DNA of 64,000 nucleotides. Source: Drosophila pseudoobscura. Lineage: Eukaryota; Arthropoda; Insecta; Diptera; Drosophilidae. The position numbers and the translations under genes were made by a program. How positions within the stretch are numbered: the stretch's first letter is position 1; every line of letters begins with the position of its first letter. Location: assembly GCF_009870125.1 (NCBI RefSeq), contig NC_046683.1, positions 65,177,869-65,241,868 on the forward strand, read 5' to 3'. Shown one piece after another: positions 42,852 through 54,900 of the stretch. The notes under the pieces were generated by a model. It saw only the letters and a program-made list of their open reading frames with translations. It had not been told where the DNA came from and ran no database searches.

Positions 42852-44342
42852 TCAAGTGGTTTTTGGCTTTAACTTGGCCAAGAGCAGCTCTGAGCATTGG
42901 AAGAAGCAGTAGCTGCAAAAGCAGAGCGCCATATAGTTACCCACTCCACTTAAGTAGGCGCCGCGCATCAGAAAGTCGCCAATTTCCTGTCCCCCAATGA
43001 AGTACACATTCGAAAAGGCAGCCGGAATAAATAGCTGGGTGGCCAGCATGGCATGCAGTCTCTGAGCTCCGACAGGGCCCAAGTGTCTAAGCGTCCAGGT
43101 CTGGTAGGTGGGCATGGAAATCAACGACTTGTAGAGCTTCTCCGCGGCAAGGCAGAGGAAGTTGAGTATGCTCCAGATGAGTACATAGGTGTAGCAGCCA
43201 TGCCAAACGAAGACAAACGCAAAAGTCAGGGCAGTGGCACAAAATTTTCTCGCAGGAGAGGAGTGCTTGCCACACAGCTCTGCATAGATGTGCTTGAAGA
43301 GGAACTCGTAGAGCCCCTCATCAAAGTACTTCCACATGTCCGAGTAGAAGTGTATGCGTCCAATGCAGCGGGGACGACTGGGCGCCGGAATCCCATCGTG
43401 CACCGCAAAGGCGATCCCCAGGCCATAGGTGACCACGTAGTAAAGGAAGAAGAACTGTCCCATGAAATAGCCGGCAGAGTGCTGCCAGAAAACAGAGTCC
43501 ATCATGGCCACCATGCGGACATCCCTCGCCATGTAGTGTATGTAGAAGTAGTGGAGTCCGCACTGCATCAGTAGCCACCAGATAGCGCTGCGTCCCACGG
43601 CGCAAATAAATCCCAGCCAATTCCGTGGCGCTCCCTGTCCCTGGCGACGAGCTGCGAATCGCTGGTAGCTGATGATGGGCCCGTAGGTTAGGCATGGAAA
43701 GTACATGGCATAGCCCAGATACTGGATCAAGTCGTAGCTTGATGTGTTAACGTCCTTCTGTGCGCCAAATTTCGACAGGGCAAAGCTGCAGCCGCGCAGC
43801 AAACTCCAAGAAAGAGTAACTATCACCATTACATACTCCGCATAGCCGACGCGGTCAATCCACCACGTGTTGTTCTTCATCACATTGATCCACAGGATCC
43901 AGCCGGCGGAGAGGAGCCACACCAGGCGCTTGGAGCCGGTCAACGACACCAGAAAATAGCTACCGACCAGCAGAACCAGCACCGCCAGCGATGTCCAATG
44001 GAGATTGAGGCCCAGTGCCAAGGCACAAACGGCAGCGTATCCATGGCACAGCAGGCGTGGCCACTTCCAGTTAAGCACTCCATTCACAATCGCGTGCAAC
44101 AAGTAGAAGGGCCAGAACTTTGCGATAAAGTCCCCAAAGTTCTCCAGCTCGTCGTTGCTGTCATCGCGGCGACGCCGCAGGAATGGGAGCAGGCTCCAGC
44201 CATCCGAGAACTGAAACTGAGCCTCCTTGACGATGTGGTCGCGCAGCTCATAGATTTTGTACAGTCCAACAACAATATAAGCTATATAAACACCGAAATA
44301 AACAAATATTTCGCACCTGCTCAGCAACCCGGCATTTGGCAT
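42852..44342 (-). CDS. rasp: Hedgehog palmitoyltransferase Rasp
   Basis: Intronless, 496 residues from the ATG at 44342 (MPNAGLLSRCE). A further in-frame upstream extension has no ATG support. It is an MBOAT-family multi-pass ER protein (about ten hydrophobic segments) with the conserved catalytic His in FAFVFVWHGCYTYV and the upstream conserved block near YLFKHIYAEL. Rasp (also called skinny hedgehog or sightless) attaches palmitate to the N-terminal Cys of Hedgehog and of EGF-type ligands such as Spitz before secretion. Length matches the family (about 500). It lies downstream of the pfk-like gene on the same strand, with 228 bp between, which must contain the rasp promoter (CGATAG and CCGATA motifs at 44356-44388). 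Confidence 0.93.
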   Translation of the reverse strand: MPNAGLLSRCEIFVYFGVYIAYIVVGLYKIYELRDHIVKEAQFQFSDGWSLLPFLRRRRDDSNDELENFGDFIAKFWPFYLLHAIVNGVLNWKWPRLLCHGYAAVCALALGLNLHWTSLAVLVLLVGSYFLVSLTGSKRLVWLLSAGWILWINVMKNNTWWIDRVGYAEYVMVIVTLSWSLLRGCSFALSKFGAQKDVNTSSYDLIQYLGYAMYFPCLTYGPIISYQRFAARRQGQGAPRNWLGFICAVGRSAIWWLLMQCGLHYFYIHYMARDVRMVAMMDSVFWQHSAGYFMGQFFFLYYVVTYGLGIAFAVHDGIPAPSRPRCIGRIHFYSDMWKYFDEGLYEFLFKHIYAELCGKHSSPARKFCATALTFAFVFVWHGCYTYVLIWSILNFLCLAAEKLYKSLISMPTYQTWTLRHLGPVGAQRLHAMLATQLFIPAAFSNVYFIGGQEIGDFLMRGAYLSGVGNYMALCFCSYCFFQCSELLLAKLKPKTT

Positions 44343-44570
44343 TTTGTACTTTGCAATCGATAGTCTGCCGATAGTATAACAAACCGATATAATTTGACGC
44401 GCCAAATTTGGACGTTTTTAAGGCAGGTGAGATGGCCGTGAGAAAAATCAAAGGGAAGCGTTGTTTAGGTCGAGGGATTTAATGATAAGACTTATTTAGA
44501 ATCTTAACTTAACTGGTAAGTAGCCTAATTGTACGAGTAGATTCTAAAACGTTAGCTAACTCTATTATAT

Positions 44571-46118
44571 CTAGTTCAGTATCTCTTCATCATAGTCGTC
44601 CTGTTCCTCCTTCTTTACCTTTCTTTCCGCGGCGGACATGCGGCGCTGAAGGTGCCGCCAGAGTGTGCTCTTGGGTATCTCGAACAGATTCGCCGCATGG
44701 TTCTGCGACATTCCCTGAATCATGCAGGCATGGACGGCCTTGGCCAGTTTCTCGCGAAGCTCGTCCTTGGGGGTAGTGTCACGGCGGCGGCAAGCCACAA
44801 ACTCAGGCAGGCGACCCTGCGCCGACAGTCGAACTTTGTGTCTATGTAGGGTTGACATGGGTATCCCCAGATCCCGGCTGATGTTCTTTAACGAGTCGCC
44901 GACTTTAAGTCTTTCGTACGCTTCAGACAATGATGGTCTCTCGCGGTTACTTCGCATATACGCGGGGTTGGTGCGCACACGACGCCACAAAACCGTCTTC
45001 GAAATGTCATAACGATCGGCAGCCTTTTGCAGACTTAGTCCCTCGAGTATCACGGCGTCGGCCGCGAGATCCAGGGCATCGTTAATGTCATCTTTTCCTT
45101 CTGCTTTGAGGGTGAGAAACTGCTCCTGCTGTTGCTGTTGCTGTTGCCTGGGCGGCGTTCGCTTCATAATCTTCGTTCGATTGGGGCGTCGGCCTCTCGG
45201 CTTGGCCACAGCCAATTTACGCGGTTTCACATCCAGCAGCTCCTCATCTACCAGATCCTCGTGTATTTCATCGTCGTCTAAATCGGCATCCGCTCCCATC
45301 TCAGTCAAGGGATCTGAGGGATATTCCTCCTCGAGTATTTGTGTTTCGGGCTCCTCTATGTTGGTATCACCATCAGCTTCCGCGTCATCTTCCGCCATAT
45401 CCACATCGCCGGCACTGGTGGCATTTTCAGAGGTCTCCAGCTTGGACAAACTGGACGCCGACTGTGTGATTGTAAACGCTCCCGTATTCTCTGTTAGAAT
45501 AAACTGATTGCCATTCGAGTGGCCGCCCATGTGCTCAATGGAGTACGTGATCTTTGGCGTCTCGTTGTACACATCGAGAAACTCCAGCGGACGGCTGGTG
45601 TGTGTTGGCTGATGCGGCTGTTCTTCCGTCAGGACTGCGTCTGCCACAGCCATCTGTGTCTGTGCCTCCTCCTCCTCCTCCTCTTCTTCAATCAGCTCGG
45701 CTTGAGCGATTTGCAGGCCACTGATTGATTTAGCTGCCTCCACCGCCAAAGCGCTAGCGCCTAGGTCCACATTAGAGGCGGCATTGCACTCGAAGCTAAT
45801 GGCGGATTTGATGCCCAATAGGTTGATAGCCTCTAGAAACTCGCTGAGCAGCACCGACGGCAGGGCTGTTTCGCCCATATAGATGAACGACAACATGCTT
45901 TCCAGCAGTTCGCCTCGGACATCGGGCAGCACTATGGTGGCCTCAAAGCCCGGCGGAACATCCACCAGGAGATTCCGCATCAGGTCGCTGCATGTGCTGA
46001 GCACGAAGGAATGGGCGCGTACACTGAAGCCGTCTTTGGCGGCCAGCACAACCTCGCATGTTTGGATATCGTTGCGCAGAGAGCGTTGTAGGTCCATTAT
46101 TGTGGACGAGTGCCCCAT
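44571..46118 (-). CDS. pfk: BTB protein with three Pipsqueak helix-turn-helix repeats
   Basis: Single exon, 515 residues from the ATG at 46118. An N-terminal BTB/POZ dimerisation domain (residues ~10-110, with VRAHSFVLSTCSDLM) lacks the LRWNNH start typical of most fly BTB regulators. An acidic middle (about 225-290) is followed by a basic patch with an AT-hook-like KPRGRRPNR. Three Psq-type DNA-binding repeats come in series (LSLQKAADRYDISKTVLWRR; DSLKNISRDLGIPMSTLHRH; MSQNHAANLFEIPKSTLWRH; about 345-500). It should be a sequence-specific nuclear regulator. The BTB plus several Psq repeats, the genomic context and length suggest piefke (CG15812); the name is from memory, the domain call is firm. 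It shares a 353 bp divergent promoter with ND-30. Confidence 0.82.
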   Translation of the reverse strand: MGHSSTIMDLQRSLRNDIQTCEVVLAAKDGFSVRAHSFVLSTCSDLMRNLLVDVPPGFEATIVLPDVRGELLESMLSFIYMGETALPSVLLSEFLEAINLLGIKSAISFECNAASNVDLGASALAVEAAKSISGLQIAQAELIEEEEEEEEAQTQMAVADAVLTEEQPHQPTHTSRPLEFLDVYNETPKITYSIEHMGGHSNGNQFILTENTGAFTITQSASSLSKLETSENATSAGDVDMAEDDAEADGDTNIEEPETQILEEEYPSDPLTEMGADADLDDDEIHEDLVDEELLDVKPRKLAVAKPRGRRPNRTKIMKRTPPRQQQQQQQEQFLTLKAEGKDDINDALDLAADAVILEGLSLQKAADRYDISKTVLWRRVRTNPAYMRSNRERPSLSEAYERLKVGDSLKNISRDLGIPMSTLHRHKVRLSAQGRLPEFVACRRRDTTPKDELREKLAKAVHACMIQGMSQNHAANLFEIPKSTLWRHLQRRMSAAERKVKKEEQDDYDEEILN

Positions 46119-46471
46119 CCATTTCAGGTGATTCTAGATCGATTTCATTGACAATTAATTGATTTCAAAAACATAAACAACGCAGTGTTCCAATTACCAT
46201 TTTGGTTTGTTGTGTTTCACTTCCAATGTAACGCCTAATGTTTTTAATTTTAGTTTCAATTGCAATTCCAGCAAAACGAGTAAAAGAACGCGACGACGCG
46301 ATTAAATTAAAACTTTACATCAGGGTGACCGTTTACGGTATATTAATACTTTTCGGTATATTTTTACGTCGAAATCGAGCTGAGCGGCCACACTGGCAAC
46401 AACAGTATTTGTTATTACATAAAGTGTCAGAAAGTGCAAATTGTTAACTTAAAAACGAGCAATTCGTGCTA
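46119..46471. promoter_or_regulatory. divergent promoter, pfk-like gene and ND-30
   Basis: A 353 bp spacer between two start codons pointing outward. It carries CAGGGTGACC at 46321-46330 (motif-1-like, facing the pfk-like gene) and GGCCACACTGG at 46386-46396 (motif 1, facing ND-30). Between them are two GGTATATT units (46338-46372) like those of the dispersed AATATACC repeat. Motif 1 (bound by M1BP) is typical of TATA-less housekeeping genes. Confidence 0.65.
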
Positions 46472-47393
46472 ATGGCAGCCATAATTAGGACTCTGGGTGC
46501 CAGAGCTGCTGTCGCCGTTTTGGCGACCAAGCATGGTAAGTAGCCACAGCTAAACCACATCCAGAACTAATTGATTTTTGTCCCCTTATAGTTCTGCCCG
46601 CTGCTGGCACAGCTGCTCTTCGTTTCGCCAGCACGGCGCCCGTTGACGCCAAAAAACCAGAGAAACGTGAGTACACTTTGGTTTGCCATTGTTTGGCAAG
46701 GTCTTAAACTTAAACTCCCCCATATATGCAGCCACTGTGCGAAAGCCGGATGCAGCCGCTCGCACCAGTCTCTCTGATTTCGGACGCTACGTTGCCGAGT
46801 GCTTGCCCAAGTACGTGCAGAAGGTTCAGCTGACCGCCGGCGATGAGCTGGAAGTGCTCATTGCCCCTGAAGGCGTGGTGCCCGTGCTGCAGTTCCTGAA
46901 GGACCACCACCAGGCACAGTTCACCAATCTGATCGATATTGCCGGCATGGATGTGCCCTGCCGCAAGCATCGCTTCGAGGTCATTTACAACCTCCTGTCG
47001 CTTCGCTACAATGCCCGTATTCGCGTGAAGACCTACACCGATGAGCTGACCCCCTTGGACTCTGCCTGCGAGGTGCACAAGGCTGCCAACTGGTACGAGC
47101 GTGAAATTTGGGACATGTATGGCGTGTTCTTTGCCAACCACCCCGACTTGCGTCGCATTCTCACCGACTACGGCTTCGAGGGCCATCCCCAGCGCCGCGA
47201 CTTCCCCCTGTCCGGTTACGTGGAGTTGCGCTACGATGATGAGAAGAAACGCGTTGTCTGCGAGCCCCTGGAGTTGGCGCAAGAGTTCCGGAAGTTTGAT
47301 TTGTCGGCCCCCTGGGAGCAGTTCCCCAATTTCCGCAATGCTAATCCCCCCGCTGAGGTGGTGCCCCCACAGGCCCAGACAGCCAAGAAGTAG
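46472..47393 (+). CDS. ND-30: mitochondrial complex I 30 kDa subunit (NDUFS3)
   Basis: Exons 46472-46535, 46592-46666 and 46732-47393; 266 residues. Core subunit of NADH:ubiquinone oxidoreductase, in the peripheral arm near the quinone site. The N-terminus is a classic matrix-targeting peptide ([17 protein letters not shown], rich in Arg/Ala). The NuoC-type domain follows, with the family signature [12 protein letters not shown] and [17 protein letters not shown]. Length equals the fly protein I remember (about 265). AATAAA lies at 47436-47441, close after the stop, so the 3' UTR is very short, typical of housekeeping genes. Confidence 0.95.
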
Positions 47394-48917
47394 TCTCCCA
47401 ATGCGGTTTGTTAAATGGTAATTAGAGGAAGCCTTAATAAAACGAAAAAAATAATATACATACGTATGTAATACAAAAAGGAACAATTCGACTATTTTTT
47501 GATGAACATAATAGGGGGCGGGCCCCTATTCGGGAGAGTTCCTTATCCAATAGTCAGATAAGAAAGGCAGGCCAGTTGGTCTATTGCCTGTTTCCACATT
47601 TAAATGGCACGGTACCACAGCAAGGAAAGAGAGTACCACCATTCGGTGATATTATCCACTGTGGGACGTTTTAATTATGAGATTCAATGGGTGATTGAAT
47701 AAATTCAGTTAAAGTTTTATTAAAAATAAACAATGTAATGGAAGGGAGAGCTGGTTATCCTTTGTGAATGAATTTCGGATGGGCCATCAAAGTGTACACA
47801 TGTCGTTGCTGTTTTATTGAGAAAATCCAGAAGGGTCACAAATATATTTATTAATTTCCGTATTTTGTATGGTTTACATAGGACTTAACACACACACACA
47901 ATATAAACAATCTCCATTGACTGTACATTGCACACAGTGGATCCACATCCGGATTCATATACATATACATTTATAAAACATTTAGTAAAACAGTGACAGT
48001 GTCGTCTGGGGGTGGGGAAGGGGGTCGGGGTCGGGATTCATACATATATACTCGTAGACAAACGTGCGCCTGCGCAGCGGTGCCCAGGGCATAATCATCC
48101 AATAGTCTTGATGACGGAGGGGGGAGGGGGAGACATACTTAAGTATAGACCGTATAGACACAGTGGTGTGGTTGTTGTGGTTGTTTACGGGGAGGAGTTG
48201 TTGTACTTGTGTTTGAAAACCTAATCGTTAATTTTCGAGCTTTTCAAGTCATTGGCTGCACCGCTGACAGCGTTTTAGTTTAAGTTAATGTGTTTGTTGC
48301 TTTTGTTTTTGTTGTTTTTTTGTATTTGATTTCGGTTTTTTGTTTGTACAAGAACATACACATATACATATTACATACATATACATAGGTACACACACAT
48401 TTAAATATAGTTTTACAGTTAGCGATTGTTTAAAAAAGTTAGCGGGCGTGCCGCCGGCCATACTACATACATACATATATTTCCGGCCGGATGCTACAAA
48501 AAGTTTTTCGTTTTACTTACGAGTACACACAACGTCTGCGCGTGCCATTTCGCACGGCTCACAAAACAAATTTCTGGGCGCCCTTACGCGCGCTTTCTTG
48601 GGCAGTCCCTTGGCTCCCGGCTCCCGGCCACCGGCCACCGGACACACCTCGCTTCTGGGGTCGTGGTAGGAGTCGGGAACGGGCACATTACAGTGGAACT
48701 GCCACAACAAATTAAAATTTTCGGTGCAGGACGTGTCCCGATGCCTGTGCGGCGGAACAACAAGCATCCTGCTTACAAAAAAACAAATTGACCGACGGCC
48801 CCCAAATAATCCGATGCATGGGTACGGTACACACGATCAAGATCATTCTGTGGTGGCCGTCGTGCCACAAATACAAATACGCGGGCCAACAATCAGCTGC
48901 TGCTCGCCTGGCGCAGA
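47394..48917. other. 3' UTR region of BtbVII, AT-rich
   Basis: No gene found. After the short ND-30 3' UTR, the rest is probably minus-strand 3' UTR of the BtbVII zinc-ribbon isoform or intergenic. It has ACATACAT runs (48355-48400, 48462-48480), a TG/GT run and a G-rich stretch at 48005-48035. Confidence 0.45.
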
Positions 48918-51900
48918 TTATATCGATTCGGTTTTGGTGTAATGCCGAGCCGCGCCTGTGCCTGCGCCTGGGCCAGGGCCCGTCCCGCTGCCGCTGTTGC
49001 TGCTGCCGGCCGAGACATAGGGGGAGGCCTTGCCGCTGCCACTGCTGCTGCCAGTGCTGCTGCTGTGCAGCTGGTTATCGTGGGCACTGCTGTTGCTGGC
49101 GCTGGCGCTGGCACTGCCACTGGCTCCCACGGTGGCGGCGGCTTCGTTGTTGAGCCGCTCGTGATACTCCTGGAAGCAGGGCACAATGCATAAATTCGTC
49201 TGACACTCGGGGCAATGGTATTTCGTTTTGCGTCGCAAAATACGGCCATGCCCATCGATGGTGTTCCAACAGAAGTTGCAGCCCAGGGCCGGACCCGGCC
49301 GGATGACGGGGCAATGACTAGAACGTGGATTTTCCAGGGTGATTATTTCCCTCTGGGTCTGTGAGAGAGAAGCAAACGGTTATTGGTTATTGGGTGTGGA
49401 TCTTTAATCGACAGGCGGAGACAAACCTGCGGTGAAGACACCGAACGTTGCAGTTCCTCGTTCTTGACCCGAAGCGTCGGCAAATGCTCGGCCGAGCTGC
49501 TCATCGTGGTCTGGCCGGGATGTAGGTGGGATGTCGATCCCGTGCCCGTGACAGACTTGGAATTGCGCAGCTTCGAACCGCCAGATCCGTTGGCAGCATC
49601 GCTGCCCTTCGAGCTACGCTCCACGAGCGAGTGCGAATGGGTGACAGTGGGCGAGTGCGAGTGGGAGTGTGGAGAGCGTCGCTCTGGCGGCGCCGTCTCC
49701 GAACTGCCCGCATATGTGGGCGAGAACGAATGCCGGCTGCTGTTGAGGCCAGCCGTCGGCGAGGTGACCACGGAAACGGCTGACACCGTCGATGACGAAA
49801 CGTTCGAGCTGGCATTTGTGGGTGTGGCAGCCGTCTCACTGGACACCGGACAGGCCACCACACGGGTGGGAACCAGGTACTGCGAGGAACCGGCCGGCGG
49901 CGGTGACCCCGATGCGTAGATTGACTCGGGCAGCGAGATATGATGCGGATGGTGCAGCGGTGTGGGCGGCACATAGCCGGCATTGCTGCCGGACAGCGGA
50001 TGCGAGTATTGGCGGTGCAAGGGAGCGAACGGATTGGTGCCGCCGGCCAAATTGCCGGTGGCGGAGTGCAGAGCGGACTGACGCGGCAGAAGCGGATCCG
50101 AGTGCTGCTTTATGAGATACGGCGTGCTGGACGGCACGCTGAGCAGGTGCGGGGTGGAGGGACCAAGACTAGGCGCCGGCTCAGAGGCATGCCGCTCGAT
50201 TCGAGGTGGCACCGTCAGCAGGTGATGGTGCTGCGGAGGCGCCTGGTGGTGGTGGTGCTGCTGCTGGTGCGGATTCGGATGCGAATGCTGGTGGTGCAGG
50301 TGATGCGAGCCCGTCGTCGAATAGTCCCTGGCGGTGGCGCTTGTGGCCCCAGCGGCATTAAACGGATCAAAGTCCAGCGTCGTGGCGGCCGTCTCCGGCG
50401 ATATCTGGTTCGTCGAGGAGATACTGTCGCTGTCGCGCTTCACCCTCGGCTGTCGCGTGAGCACACGATTCCTCTTGGTCCCCATCATGACCGGCGAGCT
50501 GGCATTGTTCTCGGGATCAGTTTCGCCCAGGCCTCCGATGCTGAATGAGCGCTCGAAGCTGCCGCTGCCGCCGCTGCTGCTGCTGGTGGCCACCAATGGG
50601 GGATGTGGATGATGCGGTGCATGCGCCGGACTTGGCTCTGGAAAAGAAAACGGCCACAGATGGGGGTCATATATTATCATCGATCGATTATCATGGTAAG
50701 AGTAAACAGGACACAGGTGACGGGTGACAGGAGGCAGGAGGCAGGAGACAGCCGGCAGGAGAGTGAAAATGTACGGCGGGTGGTACGTTGTAGTTTTGAA
50801 AGTTTATTCGTTTCTTGCACACATCGACTACAGTCTAGAGAATGTTTCATGTTCGTTCCATCTCGATTCGATTGCGATTCGTTTTGCGTTTTGCGTAGTA
50901 TGGTACACACATGGTATGGTAGGGTGCATTGCATGCAACATGCAGCTTACGTACATATAATACAATCGTTTCGCTTATGCACTGGCGCTGGATTTTAAAT
51001 AATTATATATATACTATTTAACACACAGATAACTAGGCGTAGTTATTGGTACTTTTTGCAATTGTATAGGAAACAGAGTTAGTAATACTATACTATATGT
51101 TTTTATTGTTTCTTTTCTGCTATTTTCGCGTTCTCTTTCTGTATTGTGTGTGTGGTGTCTGTGTCTGTGTCTGTTTTGTGTGGTCTCCTTCTGCGGTCCT
51201 TCAGTGTTCATGTGTGTGTGGGTGTGTTTTGCTTTATGTGTGTAATAAAAGTCCATTATCAAAGTTTACTTTACTTTTTCGTATGACTTCTAACAAATCA
51301 CGCTTAGTCCTTAGTATGCACTTGACACAATATATATAAAAAGATCTCTATTTAGTTACAATATGTATATGAGTCGTATTAAAAACCATACTATTCGTAG
51401 TCTAGTCGTAGTGGAATCGTATTTCTGTTTCTGTTTCGGTTTGTTTTTTTCTTTTTGTTGTTTGTTTGGCCTACTATTTGCCCTTAGCTGCAGTCTCCAT
51501 TTAGGATTTTCTTGGGTGGTTACGAGTTATTTGTTTAAGTTTTTGTTGCTTGTCTATTGCGAGTGTCCTGCATATGGTTCTCGGTATCTCTCGGCCGATC
51601 TTGTGTCTATATGTACATACACACATACTACTGCTACTACACTATGATACCCTATTTACAAAGAAAACTGCCCTCTAAAAAAAAAAAAAAAAATACCGAC
51701 TACCGCCGCCTCGCTATGTGACTCTCATGTCGCGTAGAGTCTTGCAGGAAAAAAAAACGTTCGCCGATAATCTGGGGGTCCCACTTCCACATCCATAGGA
51801 AGCCTGCTCGCTCTCCGCTTTCCGACACATTCGAAGAGTTGAAGAAATAAAAAATTGTTGGGTACATTCACAAATATAAATATATATACATATATATTGA

Positions 51901-54900
51901 GTGGTGTGGTACATATAAGTATATCATACATATCCGATTCTCTTACATTGCTCTTCTTCTCTCGTTCAATTTCTGTGGATCTATTTTGCTTAAAACTATT
52001 GTACGGCCCCTCGACCGAACAGATCATCTCTCTCTCTCTTTCGATCTCTCTGTTCCTCTGAGGGAGGGACCGACTGACGATTACGTGTGTTTCTGTGTGT
52101 GTGTGCTTCAAATAAAATTGATTCTTCGCCTTTCAACTGTACACAAAACGTTATATATATATATCTTTATACCTAAGATGCTATATCGTATATATATACA
52201 ATTATATAAAGATAATGAATATAGGAGTACCTAACATACTGATATTTGCTACTATAACACAAGTGCACAATTCAAAATTTCTTTAAAAACTTGGAAGAAA
52301 ACTTATCTCTGATGGGCCAGGGAGCCCACCATACCCTCTCGCACCATACCGTACCGAGTGTGTGTTAAGGGATTTCCCATACAAAAGGAATCTCAAAAAA
52401 AAAAGAAAAAAAATATGGATTGAACATCTTAAATGGGGCCGAATATCACCCGAATATCGACACACAGCAGGGCAGGGTAGGGTATTCGCAGAGTGTATGC
52501 TCGGCTGGCTTCTGGCACAGCACCCTATCTAGAGCTGCGCACATATCCCCTTGGGAGGCTGATACATGGGACACTTTCGGTTGCTGGTGTTTCAACGCAT
52601 TTGATGTTCGGTTTAAGACTAATAAAATTGAATAATTTATATACAGTTACCATATTTTTTGTTTTACATATACATATATATATATAGATAGAACTATAGA
52701 TCTGTACTACCGATTCTTCCTTAGTTAACAATCGTAAAAATGTAAGGGGGGTGTAAAACTTTAAGATTAAGGAATTACGTTCTATGACAATTATTACAAG
52801 TGCGGCCGTGGGGGGCTGTCGTTGTCTCCCTGCTCCGCTCCGCTTCGTTCCAATCCGTGACGTTCCGCTGTGCCTCTGCCCCCCTGCGTTCATCTCAGCT
52901 CAGCTCAGCGCAGTGTGCAGTGCATCCTCCGGTGGGTTCCCGCGGACTCCAGATCAACATCCAACGCCGACATTATGATATTGCCACTCTTCCGTTTAAT
53001 CGGTCTGCTACATAATATGTACACTATGGGTTTATGCTGCCATTTCTCTAATACCTGTATTGTATCGATTTTAGGGGGTGGGGGGAGATGGGTATTCCTC
53101 TTGCCCTCTTGCCCTTATGCTCTTCTTTTATGGTTTGTCCATGTATTGCAGGCCGGTGTTGACCAGTGGCCCAAGCGTACTGCTCACCGTTGCCACTGGG
53201 GGGCCCGCCACCGTTACGAAATTGTTGATCAGAAAGCTATGGGCCATGCCCATGGCCGAAACAGAGACGGGTACTGGAACGGGCATCGACATTGCTGATA
53301 TGCTCATTGTTTCGGGTGGCTCGCTGGCGGCCATAACAGCGGCTGCCTGCAGCAGGGTATGTGGCCCTGCCCCTGCTGCTCCGGCTGCTGCTGCTGTGGC
53401 CCCCATATGACTCGAAATCGTATTCTATATTGAGTTAAAGTTAATACTCTGTAGATTCATTGCAGTGGTCGGATTGACGTTGATGGTGCCCGCACCCGTT
53501 CCTGCTGCTCCCGCCCCGGCGCCTGTGGCGTCGATGTACCGCTGCCGAGACATGGTGTGTACATTTCCCGGCGAGTCCATGTAGCGTGCGTCGAAGAGGC
53601 TCATCACCCCGATGGCCGGATGGGAGTTGCCGCCGCTGGGCAAGGTGCCCGCACTGCTGCCGATGCTGCCGTGGTGGGGTGTGCACATCAGGGAAGGTGT
53701 CGGGGTCTCTGCCTGCGGTGGAATCTGCATGTTGAGCGTTTCGTTTGCTGTGTCGTCGCCCGGATTTGTTGACGGTGTTGGAGACGGCGAGAGGTTCGGC
53801 TCCTGCTTGACCACACGCGCCTTTATGCTCGGCCGCGACACCGGGTAGCCACGCTTCTTGTACTCGAGCCACAGAGTCCGATTGTTCACGCCGTACAATC
53901 GGGCCGCCTTGCAGAAGCCAATTCCACCCGTGCGAACCGCCTCCAGAGCCCTTATGAAGTTCTCGTCGCCTTGTGGGTTCACTGATCGTTTGCGCTTCAC
54001 CACCTGGCTCGCCGCTCCACTGCTGTTGCCGCCGCCACCGCCGCTGCCTGTGCCTGTACTTGCTCCCCCTGCGCCTGCGGCGGTCACGCCAGAATGCACC
54101 GGCGACTGTGTGGGCGTGGGGCCCTGACTGTAGACAGACTGGACCATGTTGGACTCGTTGGGTGAGGTGGGCGAGAGGTTCTGGGCCGCCGTCGCATATC
54201 CGCTGACTAGGTTGTTGACGGTTATGATCTGGGAGGAGTACGCCTGACCGGAGGCGGCCGCCGCCGCCTGCTCCTGCTGCTGCTGTTGCTGCTGCTGCTG
54301 GTAGTGCAGTTGCTGCAGATGCTGCTGCTGCTGGGTGGCCTGCTGCTGTGCCTCGTGCTGCTGCTGCTGACGCTGCTCGTTGGTGCCACCACCGCCTACG
54401 TTGCCGCCGCCGGCGCTACTATTCGCACTGCTCTGATTGCCGGCACCGCCGCCGCCACCGCCACCGCCACCGCTGCCATTCCCAATCAGGTTGGACTGGC
54501 AGGCGGGCAGGGAAAAGCGCGGATAGTTTGAATCGACAACTGTCCATTGCAGACCTGGGAAGGGGAGAGAGAGACAGCGTATGAAAGATTTGTTTTGTCT
54601 GGGGGGTTCGGTTCGTTCTGGTTGTGGGGGGATAACTTTTCGAATTGAAATAGAAAATCACGCCTGAATATCTCATCTAGTTCGGGGCACTCCCTGCCCA
54701 TGGGACAGGACGGGATCTGCTCTTAATCTGAATCTGAGTTTGAGTCTTAGATAGGAGGAGGGTCATGGGTCATGGGTCATGGGCATAGGGTATACAGTAG
54801 TTAGGGCAAAGATTTCTATGGCCAAAATTGACAAAAAAAAAAAATAAAATTCCCAAAAATACAAATCAAAATGGAAAGAATAAACCATTCAACAAATCAA

